64,000 bases of DNA from Phycisphaerales bacterium (GTDB lineage: Bacteria; Planctomycetota; Phycisphaerae; Phycisphaerales; UBA1924): NCBI GenBank assembly GCA_030149165.1, contig JASBRY010000002.1, positions 1-64,000 on the forward strand. The letters are read 5' to 3'. The translations under genes and the position numbers were made by a program. Positions 46,344 through 55,382 of this stretch are shown in pieces (the stretch's first letter is position 1; each line of letters starts with the position of its first letter). The notes under the pieces were generated by a model. That model saw only the letters and a program-made list of their open reading frames with translations, was not told where the DNA came from and did not search any database.

Positions 46344-47963
46344 ATGACCAGCAACCCACCAACCCCAGACGACCAGTATGACGACCTCGACATGCCTGAG
46401 CGTGTCGATGAAGTTGGTGTCGATCCTGATCAAGAAGAGATGACCGTTGTGCCAGCGGTCACGCTGAGTACGGTCCGCCAAACCGAGCTCTCCAGCGATG
46501 GCAAGTTCCGTAAAGGAAAGCTCGCCGGCCTCACAATGAACCAAGCGATCTGGATTCTCGCTTGGCCCGTGGTCACTGAGAGCTTCCTGAACTCCTTTGT
46601 GGGACTCGTTGATACCGCATTGTCAGCGGGTCTTGAGCAAGGCGAAGCCGCGACCGACGCGATCGGGGGGGCAAGCTACATCATGTGGCTCATCGGTCTC
46701 ATCATCATGGCGCTCGGCGTTGGCGCGACAGCACTCATAAGCAGATCCGTAGGGAAAGGGCGTCTAGGAGTCGCAAACACAGTCCTTGGACAAACATTCA
46801 TCCTCTCGGCATGCTCAGGGGTCATTGTCGGCTTCGGGATCTGGCTACTCGTGCCACTCGTCACTAAAGCGCTCAACATGTCCGAGCAGGCTTCCGAGTT
46901 CTTCGCTCAGTACATGAGCATCATCGCGATGGGTGTACCTGCTGCTTCAGTGCTTTTTGGCATGATCGCGTGTTCTCGCGGAGCAGGGGACTCAATCTCA
47001 CCGCTCAAAGCGATGATCGCACGCAATGTCATCAACATACTTGTGAGCTGGGGGCTTTCCGGAATCACGATCTACAACATGACCTCCCCACTCGGGATCA
47101 ATATGGGGATCGCCGGTATCGCGTGCGGCACCGTTGCAGGAGATATCGTCGGCGCCCTCTACATCACGCACATGGCTCGATCAGGGAAATGGTCCATCCG
47201 ACTCAAGTTCATCCGGATGAAGCCGCACCTGCTCACCATCCAACGGCTGTTCAGGCTCGGGATACCTAACTTTCTCGAGACCTTTGGTCTCTGGATCGGA
47301 AACTTCGCGATCATCCTCTTTGTGGGATTCCTCACCCTCCAACTCGACAAAGACGGCTTGCTCGGCGCCCACATCATCGGGATTCGCATTGAAGCGTTTA
47401 GTTTCATGCCCGGCTTCGGGATGGGAATTGCTGCAGCGACACTCGCCGGACAATACCTCGGGATGAAACGCCCTGACCTCGCGAAACAAGCTGTGTTCCG
47501 CTGCACCATGATCGCAACCATCATCATGGGCGCGATCGGTGTCGCCTTTATCTTGATCCCGCAGCAGATTACCGCCCTGCTCTCAGAACAAGAACTCCAT
47601 CAACAGATTGTTCCCAACCTGCTCATCATCTGCGGCATTGTTCAAGTCCCATTCGCGATCTCCATCGTCTTCCGCTCAGCAATGCGTGGAGCAGGGGATG
47701 TCAAGTTCGTGATGGCGCTGACATGGACAGCAACCTACATCATCCGCTTGCCAATCGCGTACATCCTTTCCGGAGTGGATATCCCGGTTCCTGAAATCTT
47801 CGGCGGCGGAGTCATCGAGAACCCGAAGCTGCTCAAGTCGATGTTTGGAGTCGAGCCCGGACTGACCGCGCTCTGGATTGGACTGTGCAGCGAGATGTTC
47901 CTGCGAGGGGTCCTCTTCGCCGCACGCTTCTTCCAAGGCGGCTGGCTGAAAGCGAAGGTTTAA
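46344..47963 (+). CDS. MATE family multidrug/organic cation efflux transporter
   Basis: 539 residues with twelve predicted TM helices in two halves. An acidic soluble N-terminal extension of about 60 residues precedes the first helix (MNQAIWILAWPVVTESFLNS). Family features include FVGLVDTALSA, SRSVGKGRLGVAN, MIACSRGAGDSISPL and AMRGAGDVKFVMALTW. MATE proteins exchange sodium or protons for drugs or metabolites at the inner membrane; the substrate is unknown. It stands alone, converging on the Asp-rich secreted protein gene. Confidence 0.92.
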   Translation: MTSNPPTPDDQYDDLDMPERVDEVGVDPDQEEMTVVPAVTLSTVRQTELSSDGKFRKGKLAGLTMNQAIWILAWPVVTESFLNSFVGLVDTALSAGLEQGEAATDAIGGASYIMWLIGLIIMALGVGATALISRSVGKGRLGVANTVLGQTFILSACSGVIVGFGIWLLVPLVTKALNMSEQASEFFAQYMSIIAMGVPAASVLFGMIACSRGAGDSISPLKAMIARNVINILVSWGLSGITIYNMTSPLGINMGIAGIACGTVAGDIVGALYITHMARSGKWSIRLKFIRMKPHLLTIQRLFRLGIPNFLETFGLWIGNFAIILFVGFLTLQLDKDGLLGAHIIGIRIEAFSFMPGFGMGIAAATLAGQYLGMKRPDLAKQAVFRCTMIATIIMGAIGVAFILIPQQITALLSEQELHQQIVPNLLIICGIVQVPFAISIVFRSAMRGAGDVKFVMALTWTATYIIRLPIAYILSGVDIPVPEIFGGGVIENPKLLKSMFGVEPGLTALWIGLCSEMFLRGVLFAARFFQGGWLKAKV

Positions 47964-48016
47964 CCCCCCCACTGTTAAACCTGATCTCTTCATTGCCTGA
48001 TCTGTGGACATAAAGA

Positions 48017-48044
48017 AACCCCCGACACCGAGGTGCCGGGGGTT
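48017..48044 (-). terminator. Rho-independent terminator of the Asp-rich secreted protein gene
   Basis: A strong GC hairpin of AACCCCCG...CACC paired with GGTG...CGGGGGTT with one mismatch. Read on the minus strand it is followed by TTTCTTTA. It lies 43 bp after the stop of the minus-strand gene and may also halt transcription from the MATE gene. Confidence 0.8.
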
Positions 48045-48086
48045 CTGGTTTGTAGAAGATGAAATCTTCAGATCATCAAACGATGA

Positions 48087-49424
48087 TTATGGGCAGCCTT
48101 CTGCGAATGCAGCGAGGAATGCCGAAACATCGATGAAGTTGAACAGACCGTCTGGCGATCCGTCTGGGTTACCAGCGAAGTCAGCAGCTGGATCCATTGC
48201 GGAGAATGCCGCGAGGAACGCCGAGACGTCGATGAAGTTCAGCAGCCCGTCTGGGGTGCCGTCTGGGTTACCAGCGAAGTCCGGTGCACAGATTGGATCA
48301 CCGCCTGGACCGTAGAGGATGGTCTGGAAGTGAGCCGCTGGGGTGTAGTTGACTTGGGTAGTCGAGCAATCGAGACCACCGAAGAAGAAGGTACCAGCGA
48401 TGGTCAGGAGACCTGAGCCGTCTGGGTTCTCAGTGGTACCGAGAGCGAATGCGTCCTCAGTAGCACCTGCGGTTGGGCCGGTTCCGACCCAGTCCCATCC
48501 ACCAGCGGTGTCCATTTCAGCCATACCTGGGGTAGGTGAACCGAACACGATACCAGCGGTTGCCAGAGCAGCTGGGTCACCGTCGATACCGGTCTGGGTG
48601 TTGCTGTCCGAGTCAGCGTTGTCCACGTCAACAGTACCTGGCTGGTTGAACTGGATTGACCAGCCCCAGTCAGCGAGGCTGTCGCCGTCAGGATCGATGT
48701 CGGGGATCGAGTCCGAGTCATTGTCCAGGAGGTCCATACGAGGGTTGTGGACTGCAGCGCCTTGGAGGTCGGAGTCGTTGTCACCGAGCTCGAAGGTGAG
48801 CGAAGTTCCGAAGGTCGCACCGAGGTCGATGTCTGCAGTGAAGAAGACAAGGGTTGCGGTGTCCGCAGGGAACTCACCTGGGAGGCTGAAGAAGGTGAAC
48901 TGGATGACTGGAAGCGCGATCGAGTCGAGCTGTGGCGAACGACCGTTCATGCCGTCCCAGTAGGTCCATGTACCAGCGAAACCTTCGATACCATCGCCGA
49001 CGCTGTCGCTATCGGTGTCAGTATCTGCGTGGTCGGAGACCCAGTGGATCTGAACACAGTCAACGACAGTGTTGAATGCGATATCGCCCCAGTCGATGTT
49101 GATCGCGTTGAGCGCCAGAGAAGTGGTGCCGGTTGGATCATCAAGACCGAAGAAGTAGCTGGTGGAGAAGCCCTGGTCTGCACACTGTTGAGCAGTGTCA
49201 GCGATCCAGATTTCAGTACCAGCGGTGCCGTCAGCAGCTTGCTGAGCATCACCTTGGTTGATCACAGTGGTGATCTTCTCGCCGGTAGCGATGTTGAAGT
49301 AGATGTGACCTGCGTGCCGCAGCTGAGCAGCGGTAGCGTCAATCTTGGTTGGGGTGTTGTTGGCAACTGCGGTGCTGGCGATACCAGCAGCCAGAGCCAG
49401 GCTAAGTGCACTTTTCGCCTTCAT
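48087..49424 (-). CDS. Asp-rich secreted protein with GC-type dockerin tail, probably abundant
   Basis: 445 residues. A signal peptide (MKAKSALSLALAAGIASTAVA) leads to a beta-rich body with no recognised enzyme motif. Asp-rich stretches such as HADTDTDSDSVGDG and DNDSDSIPDIDPDGDS resemble thrombospondin-3-type calcium sites. The tail holds two modules, DGLLNFIDVSAFLAAF and DGLFNFIDVSAFLAAF, and ends Gly-Cys-Pro. Codon choice is strongly biased (GGT, GCT, CTG, AAC, GAC, TTC) compared with neighbours, which suggests high expression. ATG 49424 has AGAGGAG upstream at good spacing. A strong terminator follows. It could be a surface or matrix protein (inference). Confidence 0.82.
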   Translation of the reverse strand: MKAKSALSLALAAGIASTAVANNTPTKIDATAAQLRHAGHIYFNIATGEKITTVINQGDAQQAADGTAGTEIWIADTAQQCADQGFSTSYFFGLDDPTGTTSLALNAINIDWGDIAFNTVVDCVQIHWVSDHADTDTDSDSVGDGIEGFAGTWTYWDGMNGRSPQLDSIALPVIQFTFFSLPGEFPADTATLVFFTADIDLGATFGTSLTFELGDNDSDLQGAAVHNPRMDLLDNDSDSIPDIDPDGDSLADWGWSIQFNQPGTVDVDNADSDSNTQTGIDGDPAALATAGIVFGSPTPGMAEMDTAGGWDWVGTGPTAGATEDAFALGTTENPDGSGLLTIAGTFFFGGLDCSTTQVNYTPAAHFQTILYGPGGDPICAPDFAGNPDGTPDGLLNFIDVSAFLAAFSAMDPAADFAGNPDGSPDGLFNFIDVSAFLAAFAEGCP

Positions 49425-49466
49425 GGAAAGCTCCTCTATTAGTAAATGTGAACCACAACTCGAACC

Positions 49467-49486
49467 ATGTGTCAGAAAAGACACAT
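49467..49486 (-). promoter_or_regulatory. Hairpin in the 5' leader of the Asp-rich secreted protein gene
   Basis: ATGTGTC and GACACAT form a perfect 7-bp stem with a 6-base loop (TTTTCT on the mRNA strand). It sits about 43 bases before the start codon and ahead of the Shine-Dalgarno sequence. It could stabilise the mRNA 5' end or be an operator palindrome; neither is shown. Confidence 0.4.
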
Positions 49487-49757
49487 TGAAACGAACAAAA
49501 TCTTGCAGCAGGACACGAATCCCACTACACGCCGAACACATCGTGACCGCCATCGGGTTCTCTCTCTACCCAGGTCCCTCACAGATTCCCACGAGCGGGT
49601 GCCTGTCAAGATTGACCTCTACGCGGTATTCTCGCACACAACGAGAATCGTACGGCAAAACAAACTACATACCACAAACTGAGTGGTACATGTCGAATAT
49701 ACAGGGTCTGGTGCGGATTGCAAGAGCCCAGCCCCCGATTTTGCGTACATTTCTGGG

Positions 49758-49808
49758 AAAAAGCCCCGATATCTACCCCTTGAATCACCCCAGCGAACCG
49801 GGCTTTTT
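49758..49808 (-). terminator. Probable terminator of carA
   Basis: AAAAAGCCC (49758-49766) and GGGCTTTTT (49800-49808) form a 9-bp stem with T-runs on either strand. It begins 8 bp after the carA stop. The loop is long (33 bases), which lowers confidence. Confidence 0.55.
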
Positions 49809-49815
49809 ACCCATC

Positions 49816-51000
49816 TTAACACTCTGAAGCCGTCTCCAGACCTCGTACAGCCGCCGCAAATCGAGTGAAGAATCCATCCGCATCATGCGGACCTGGAGAT
49901 GCTTCTGGATGAAACTGCATCCCAGCGATTAAGCCATCTCGCGCCTCAAAACCAGCCACGGTGTCATCGTTGAGATGACGATGCGTCACCACCATTCCCG
50001 CGGCTTCACAACTCGAAGCGTCCACCGCGAAGCCATGATTCTGACTCGTGATCTCTACTCGCCCGCTCTTGGAATCCAAGACTGGATGATTGATGCCTCG
50101 ATGTCCAAACTTGAGTTTATAAGTTGTAGCCCCCATCGCGAGCGACAGGATCTGATGACCGAGGCAGATTCCAAATATTGGGAAGCCCTCCAGCGATGGA
50201 TTCTCGATGAGCTTCCGAAGAGTGTCGATCAATCCGGTCAATGCCGCGGGATCTCCAGGTCCGTTGGAAAGGAAGAGTCCACGAATCTTCCCGGCATTGA
50301 AATCGCGCTCGATCTCTTCTGCGGTGACTGAGATCGGATAGACAGTGGGCGCACAGCCCGCATCGACCAGGCATCTCAGGATATTCTCTTTGACGCCGCA
50401 ATCGATGAGCCCGATGGGAACTTGTTCCTGATCGGATGATTCGATGTGACGCCACTCACCGCTTGATACTTCCCAAGCCCCCTGCTTTTCCATTCCTGCA
50501 GTGGTTGCCAGATCAGCGCCATCCATCGTTGCGAGCGACCGAGCTCGCTCGACAAGTTGCGAATCGCTGAGAGAGGCATCGCCCGTGATGACGCCTTGGA
50601 CCACGCCTTGTGATCTCAGGAGCGAAGTCAACGCTCGCGTGTCAATCCCAGCGATACCTGGCACGCCTGCGATCTTCAGAAACTGATGAAGACCGCTTGA
50701 GGACCGATAGTTCGAGTGCAAATTGACATACTCGTGGACGACCATCCCAGAGACTTGGATTCTCTTCGATTCCATGTCCCGCTCATTCATACCGGTGTTC
50801 CCGATCATGGGAGCCGTTTGAACGAGTATCTGATTCATGTAGGAAGGATCAGTAAGCGATTCTTCATAGCCGCTCATCGCGGTATTGAAAACCACCTCCC
50901 CACTCCCATCGCATGAGGCTCCAAAGCCCCAACCCTCGAAGATTTCCCCACTCGACAACGCCAAACGGACTCGATTAGGCTCGGTGCGATCGCTCTTCAT
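49816..51000 (-). CDS. carA: Carbamoyl-phosphate synthase small (glutaminase) subunit
   Basis: 394 residues, the family norm. It releases ammonia from glutamine for carbamoyl phosphate, feeding arginine and pyrimidines. The N-terminal domain has IFEGWGFGASCDGSGEVVFN and GIAGIDTRALTSLLRS. The class I amidotransferase domain has FLSNGPGDPAAL, the nucleophile in IFGICLGHQILSLA (about residue 277) and the His-Glu pair in GMQFHPEASPGP. ATG 51000 is used. Its start codon is only 20 bp from the divergent priA start. carB is not in the window. Confidence 0.96.
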   Translation of the reverse strand: MKSDRTEPNRVRLALSSGEIFEGWGFGASCDGSGEVVFNTAMSGYEESLTDPSYMNQILVQTAPMIGNTGMNERDMESKRIQVSGMVVHEYVNLHSNYRSSSGLHQFLKIAGVPGIAGIDTRALTSLLRSQGVVQGVITGDASLSDSQLVERARSLATMDGADLATTAGMEKQGAWEVSSGEWRHIESSDQEQVPIGLIDCGVKENILRCLVDAGCAPTVYPISVTAEEIERDFNAGKIRGLFLSNGPGDPAALTGLIDTLRKLIENPSLEGFPIFGICLGHQILSLAMGATTYKLKFGHRGINHPVLDSKSGRVEITSQNHGFAVDASSCEAAGMVVTHRHLNDDTVAGFEARDGLIAGMQFHPEASPGPHDADGFFTRFAAAVRGLETASEC

Positions 51001-51020
51001 GAATAGAGTGTAGCGATCCA

Positions 51021-53366
51021 ATGTCGATGCTGCCCTTCAAACACGAGCTTGAGAACGACGAATCTGCCGCCGGCGACACTTTCGTCCGCGTGGTCATCGA
51101 GCGAGGACTCGATCGATCCGAGGGACTGACCTACCGGACCGACCTTGATGTTGAAGTTGGCCAACGCGTACAGGTCCCAGTCGGGAGAGGAAACACCCCC
51201 ACCGATGGCTTCGTGATCCAAATAGGTGGACCCGAACTCGCGAGCGGCTTCGAGCTCCACAAAGTCAAAGCTCTCCGCTCAGTCTCACCCGTCAAGCTCA
51301 ACACGCTCCAGTTCGAGTTGTGCCAATGGATCGCGAAGTACTATGCCTGCCCGCTCGGGATGGTCCTCGCAGCTGCGATCCCCAAAGCCGTGAAGAAGCA
51401 GATCGGCAAACGCACAATTCAGACGATCACAAGAGCTGAGACGATCCCCAGCCCGCTCCCCAAGCTCCCCCCCACTGCATTGGAGGCTTGGGAGAAACTC
51501 AAAGAGATTGACACTGAGCATTTCCCGATCGAGAAATCAAAGCTGAAGGATCAGATCCACCTCCGCTCGATCGCACCAATCCACAAACTCCGTGATGTCG
51601 GCTTGCTGATCGAGTCTGAGGAGGAAGTCATTCGAACGCCGAGTGTGTTCAATCTGCTGGAGCAGAACAGCGATCGGATCGCACCTGAACTCAACGAACA
51701 ACAACAAGCCGTGGTCGAGGGGATCATCGGATCCCTGAACAGATCATCCACGCACCTCATCCACGGGATCACAGGCTCAGGCAAGACCGAAGTCTACATG
51801 AGACTGATCGAGCAAGTCCTCGCGGTAGGAAAGACCGCGCTGGTTTTGGTTCCTGAGATCGCGCTGACCCCACAAACCGCTGGACGATTCGTCGCAAGAT
51901 TCAAAGATCAAGGCGTCGCGTTGCTCCACTCGGGACTGAGTGATGGCTCACGCAACGCACAATGGTCGCTCGTCAAGAACAAGGAGGCCCGCGTCGTCAT
52001 CGGCCCAAGATCAGCGATCTTCGCACCGATCGAGGATCTCGGAATCATCATTGTCGACGAAGAGCACGACAGCTCGTACAAACAGGATCGCGCCCCTCGT
52101 TATCACGCACGAGACTCAGCGGTCATGCTGGGGACACTCGCGAACTGTGCTGTTATTCTGGGATCCGCGACCCCATCGTTAGAGAGTTGGCACAACGCAC
52201 GAGCCGGACGCTACCAGCTCTGGTCCATGACTACGCGAGCAGGAGAAGGCACGCTGCCTCGTGTCCAGATCGTGGACAGCACCAAGGACAACAACAATAC
52301 ATTCAAAACCGCTTCGAACAAATCACTCGCATTCCCAATCATTGGTCAAACGCTGGAATCTCAGATCAACCAAACACTGGATCGAGGCGAGCAAGCGATC
52401 CTACTGCTCAATCGACGCGGATACGCATCGGTCGTTGCCAGCGCCGATCCTAACTGCGATTGGCGCCTCGAATGCGACCAGTGTGACTCGACCATGGTCG
52501 TCCACAAGTCCAGAGTCCGCAACTCCGCAGGAAAGAGATTTGTTCGCTGTCATCATTGTTTGAGTGAACAGCTCATCCCAACCGTCTGCCCCATGACCGG
52601 CAAAGGGGTCGTACAGATCGGCGTTGGCACCCAACGAGCCGAAGACGAAGTTCTGATGAGACTCGGAGAGCGACAGCAACTTAAACTCGGAGAGAACTTC
52701 GTCCGTGTAGATTCAGACACCATGACTCGTCCATCAGATTACTTCTCGATCCTCGACCGGTTCTCGAAGGGTCAAATCAAGCTCATGCTCGGCACCCAAA
52801 TGATCGCAAAGGGTCTCGATTTCCCAGGCGTCACACTCGTCGGAATCCTCAACGCAGACACAGCGCTCTCGATCCCTGACTTCCGTGCTGAGGAACGAAC
52901 ATTCCAGTTGATCGCCCAAGTCGCAGGACGAGCAGGCCGGAGCCGCACGCCCGGACAAGTCATCGTCCAAACGATGAATCCACGCAATAAAGCAATCATC
53001 CTCGCGTCCAAGCACGACTATCCGAATTTCGCGAATCAGGAACTCAGGACTCGTCAGGAGTGTGATCTCCCGCCAGTTACGCGTATGGCCCGGATCATCT
53101 GCAGAGACCAAGACGCGGCCAAAGCCAAGGCCCGCGCTGAGCAGTTGGCTGACGCTCTAGTTGCACTTTCAGATTCACGCGTCTCCATCGAGGGGCCCAT
53201 GGAGTGCACAATCGCACGAATCGCGAACCACGCTCGTTGGGGCTTAGAGGTTCATGCACCAAACGCTGCATTGATTCAGAAACCAGTCGCGAAACTCAGG
53301 CAACAGGGACTGCTCAAATCCGATGCAGGCACAATCATCGACATGGATCCGATCTGGCTGATGTGA
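51021..53366 (+). CDS. priA: Primosomal protein N' (PriA helicase), one zinc site incomplete
   Basis: 781 residues. PriA restarts stalled forks. A 3'-end-binding domain (GDTFVRVVIERGL, VGQRVQVPVGRGN) is followed by a winged-helix region, helicase motifs GITGSGKTEVYM, IVDEEHDSSYKQDRAPRYHA, LGSATPSLESWH and QMIAKGLDFPGVTLVGI, and a C-terminal domain. The Cys-rich insert reads DPNCDWRLECDQC, RCHHC and TVCPMTGKG. Against E. coli CHEC-CPRC-CHHC-CPSC the first Cys is Asp and the last is Thr, so one zinc site keeps four Cys and the other only two. ATG 51021 is used; ATG 51027 is possible. Confidence 0.94.
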   Translation: MSMLPFKHELENDESAAGDTFVRVVIERGLDRSEGLTYRTDLDVEVGQRVQVPVGRGNTPTDGFVIQIGGPELASGFELHKVKALRSVSPVKLNTLQFELCQWIAKYYACPLGMVLAAAIPKAVKKQIGKRTIQTITRAETIPSPLPKLPPTALEAWEKLKEIDTEHFPIEKSKLKDQIHLRSIAPIHKLRDVGLLIESEEEVIRTPSVFNLLEQNSDRIAPELNEQQQAVVEGIIGSLNRSSTHLIHGITGSGKTEVYMRLIEQVLAVGKTALVLVPEIALTPQTAGRFVARFKDQGVALLHSGLSDGSRNAQWSLVKNKEARVVIGPRSAIFAPIEDLGIIIVDEEHDSSYKQDRAPRYHARDSAVMLGTLANCAVILGSATPSLESWHNARAGRYQLWSMTTRAGEGTLPRVQIVDSTKDNNNTFKTASNKSLAFPIIGQTLESQINQTLDRGEQAILLLNRRGYASVVASADPNCDWRLECDQCDSTMVVHKSRVRNSAGKRFVRCHHCLSEQLIPTVCPMTGKGVVQIGVGTQRAEDEVLMRLGERQQLKLGENFVRVDSDTMTRPSDYFSILDRFSKGQIKLMLGTQMIAKGLDFPGVTLVGILNADTALSIPDFRAEERTFQLIAQVAGRAGRSRTPGQVIVQTMNPRNKAIILASKHDYPNFANQELRTRQECDLPPVTRMARIICRDQDAAKAKARAEQLADALVALSDSRVSIEGPMECTIARIANHARWGLEVHAPNAALIQKPVAKLRQQGLLKSDAGTIIDMDPIWLM

Positions 53367-54050
53367 TCAGTCCTCGGCATCCGCTGAATCTTCTTCGCTC
53401 TCCTCTCCACGGATGCGTACACGCACCGAGTCCCCCTTCTGAGGGACCTGATCCCGACTGGCGATCCAAACGGGCTCATCCACGGACGCATCGGGTGAAA
53501 GAGTCCAGGTCGGCGAGATGACCTCATGCCCCCAAGGCGTCAAAGAAATAAGCGATCCCTCACGATCTGCGATGTATCCCTTCCCCTCAACGACCTTCGA
53601 TCCGGCGAAGACGAACCCATCCCAACCTGGGTCATCCACAAGCAGCAGTTTTTCATCTACATGGACGACCCAATCAACCAGTGTAATCCAGTCTTGGGTA
53701 ATATCGAGTTGCACTTCGACAACCAGTCGATCACCAGTCGCGGCTGCCCGATCGTGCTGGTCGTTGTATGTCACCGGCGACCCGGGTTCAAAGCCAGCCG
53801 CAAGCAAAGCCGCGTGGAGATTGGACGGCTTGACATCGGTCACCAACAGCGATTCGTGCTCTCTCGTGTCTGGACCTGTGATCAGCATCTCCAGATAGAC
53901 ATCCGGGGTTTCAGGATGATGACAATCCATCGCGATGGAAGCATCGAAGAAGACCACTCCTTCATCAACCAGAATTCCAGGGAGCAACTCTTTCGGCTCT
54001 ATGGCAAGAGCAAAGAGCACCATACAACATGTGATCATTGAACCGATCAA
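53367..54050 (-). CDS. YdjY-domain secreted or envelope protein
   Basis: 227 residues. A short hydrophobic N-terminus (SMITCCMVLFALAI) acts as signal peptide. The body matches the YdjY family pattern: VVFFDASIAMDC, then REHESLLVTDVKPSNLHAAL, AAGFEPGSPV and VFAGSKVVEGKGYIADREG. The role of YdjY proteins is unknown; they are frequent in planctomycetes. The tail is acidic (GEESEEDSADAED). The start overlaps the murD stop by 4 bp, so it is translated with murD as the last gene of a five-gene minus-strand run. Its stop abuts the priA stop. Confidence 0.75.
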   Translation of the reverse strand: MIGSMITCCMVLFALAIEPKELLPGILVDEGVVFFDASIAMDCHHPETPDVYLEMLITGPDTREHESLLVTDVKPSNLHAALLAAGFEPGSPVTYNDQHDRAAATGDRLVVEVQLDITQDWITLVDWVVHVDEKLLLVDDPGWDGFVFAGSKVVEGKGYIADREGSLISLTPWGHEVISPTWTLSPDASVDEPVWIASRDQVPQKGDSVRVRIRGEESEEDSADAED

Positions 54051-55363
54051 ACCACACTCCGCTTGCTGGTTTGAGCGAGCTGAGCAAACTGCTCGCCGCG
54101 AGCTTCATAGTTCTCAAACTGATCCCACGAAGCACATCCCGGCGAGAGCAACACAGCATCCCCCGATTTCACTCTGGACTCGATGCAACTCATCGCAGCT
54201 CGTAGATCCCCGCAATCGAACGCATTGCTCTCAGCGGACTCAGAGATATTCTTTCCTGTAGATCCGATTGTATATAGACCCGCGAGCATTGGAGCTTGGT
54301 GAGCAATCGACGACAAGTCACTCCCTTTGTCATATCCGCCTGCAATCAGGTGGATACACCCTTTGTTAACCAGTTCCGAGACCGCTTCAATCGCCAGCAG
54401 CGTCGCGTCAGGAACCGTGCATTTGGAATCGTTGTAGTATCGCACGCCGTCGATCTCACAGACCATCTGTAAACGATGAGGCAATCCAGCAAAGGCCCCC
54501 GCTGCTTCGCGTGCTGCGTGTAGATCCGCACCGGTCGCGAAGCTCACCGCTCTCGCGGCAACCACAGCATTGAATCCATTATGTTTGCCGGGCAATGCAG
54601 ACCCCTCGACCGCTTCGGTTTGAGTGATCACCACATAGTTCCCATTGCTCCAATGAGATACCTGCTCCCCGAGCACAACCTGAATTGCGACTTCGGCAAG
54701 CAACCGCTTGGATCGCTCGTAATGCTCTGCATCGCCGTGCCAATCGAGGTGGTTGGGGATGCAGTTGGTGACCACCCCGATCGCTGGAGGAGATGTATTG
54801 AATACCTTAGATTCGCCGAGCCAATGCAGCATAGCGCTGGACAACTCGAGCACAACCCAAGTGTCTTGTGTGATCGATTCCAGATCCGAGAGCAAAGACC
54901 CACCGATGTTCCCGCCGAGCTTTGAGTAATACCCGAGTTGCGTAAGCGCATGATGAATCATCGCGCTGGTGGTGCTCTTCCCCGCTGATCCTGTCACGGC
55001 GATGACTCTACTGGGATCCAAAGATCGGTAGACAATCTCAATCTCAGTCGTGATCGCTATCCCTTGGCGCTTAGCTTCCCGTATGAAAGCGTTTTTCCAA
55101 GGGAGCGGGACCGCTGGATTGACCACCAGCACATCGACGCCCTCGAGGTCATCGAATTGATGCTCTCCAAGTCGCAGTTCAGCGCTCTGATGTTCAAGCA
55201 GTTCTTGAATCTGACTGATTGAATCGCTCAGAGAGTCCTTATCGCTGAGGTCACCGATCCGGAGTAGTGCGCCTTGCGAAGCAAGGTAACGAACAACTTC
55301 AATGCCACCCCCGAAGCGGCCGAGTCCCATGACATAGACCAGTTTGCCATTCCAATCATTCAT
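54047..55363 (-). CDS. murD: UDP-N-acetylmuramoyl-L-alanine--D-glutamate ligase
   Basis: 438 residues. It adds D-Glu to UDP-MurNAc-L-Ala in peptidoglycan synthesis in the cytoplasm. Mur ligase motifs: N-terminal VYVMGLGRFGGG, ATP loop VTGSAGKSTTSAM (GTNGKT in most homologues), central NCIPNHLDWHGDAEHYERSK, YYNDSKCTVPDATLLA, GGYDKGSDLSSIA and the MurD-type C-terminal LLSPGCASWDQFENYEARG. GGAAG lies 6 bp before ATG 55363. No other mur gene lies near it, so it is outside a dcw cluster here. Its presence argues that this planctomycete makes peptidoglycan. Confidence 0.94.
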   Translation of the reverse strand: MNDWNGKLVYVMGLGRFGGGIEVVRYLASQGALLRIGDLSDKDSLSDSISQIQELLEHQSAELRLGEHQFDDLEGVDVLVVNPAVPLPWKNAFIREAKRQGIAITTEIEIVYRSLDPSRVIAVTGSAGKSTTSAMIHHALTQLGYYSKLGGNIGGSLLSDLESITQDTWVVLELSSAMLHWLGESKVFNTSPPAIGVVTNCIPNHLDWHGDAEHYERSKRLLAEVAIQVVLGEQVSHWSNGNYVVITQTEAVEGSALPGKHNGFNAVVAARAVSFATGADLHAAREAAGAFAGLPHRLQMVCEIDGVRYYNDSKCTVPDATLLAIEAVSELVNKGCIHLIAGGYDKGSDLSSIAHQAPMLAGLYTIGSTGKNISESAESNAFDCGDLRAAMSCIESRVKSGDAVLLSPGCASWDQFENYEARGEQFAQLAQTSKRSVV

Positions 55364-55382
55364 CTGATCTTCCGCACACGGC

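Larger units (their letters stand above)
49425..49815. other. Intergenic region of about 390 bp
   Basis: No convincing gene. It holds the leader and presumed promoter of the Asp-rich protein gene (minus strand) at the left, including a small palindrome at 49467-49486, and the terminator of carA at the right (49758-49808). The middle (49490-49750) shows only short open frames with no ribosome site or family motif. Confidence 0.6.

Noticed and set aside
49683-49868. Short plus-strand open frame in the carA downstream region
   Set aside because: It overlaps the terminator and the carA 3' end and has no ribosome site.
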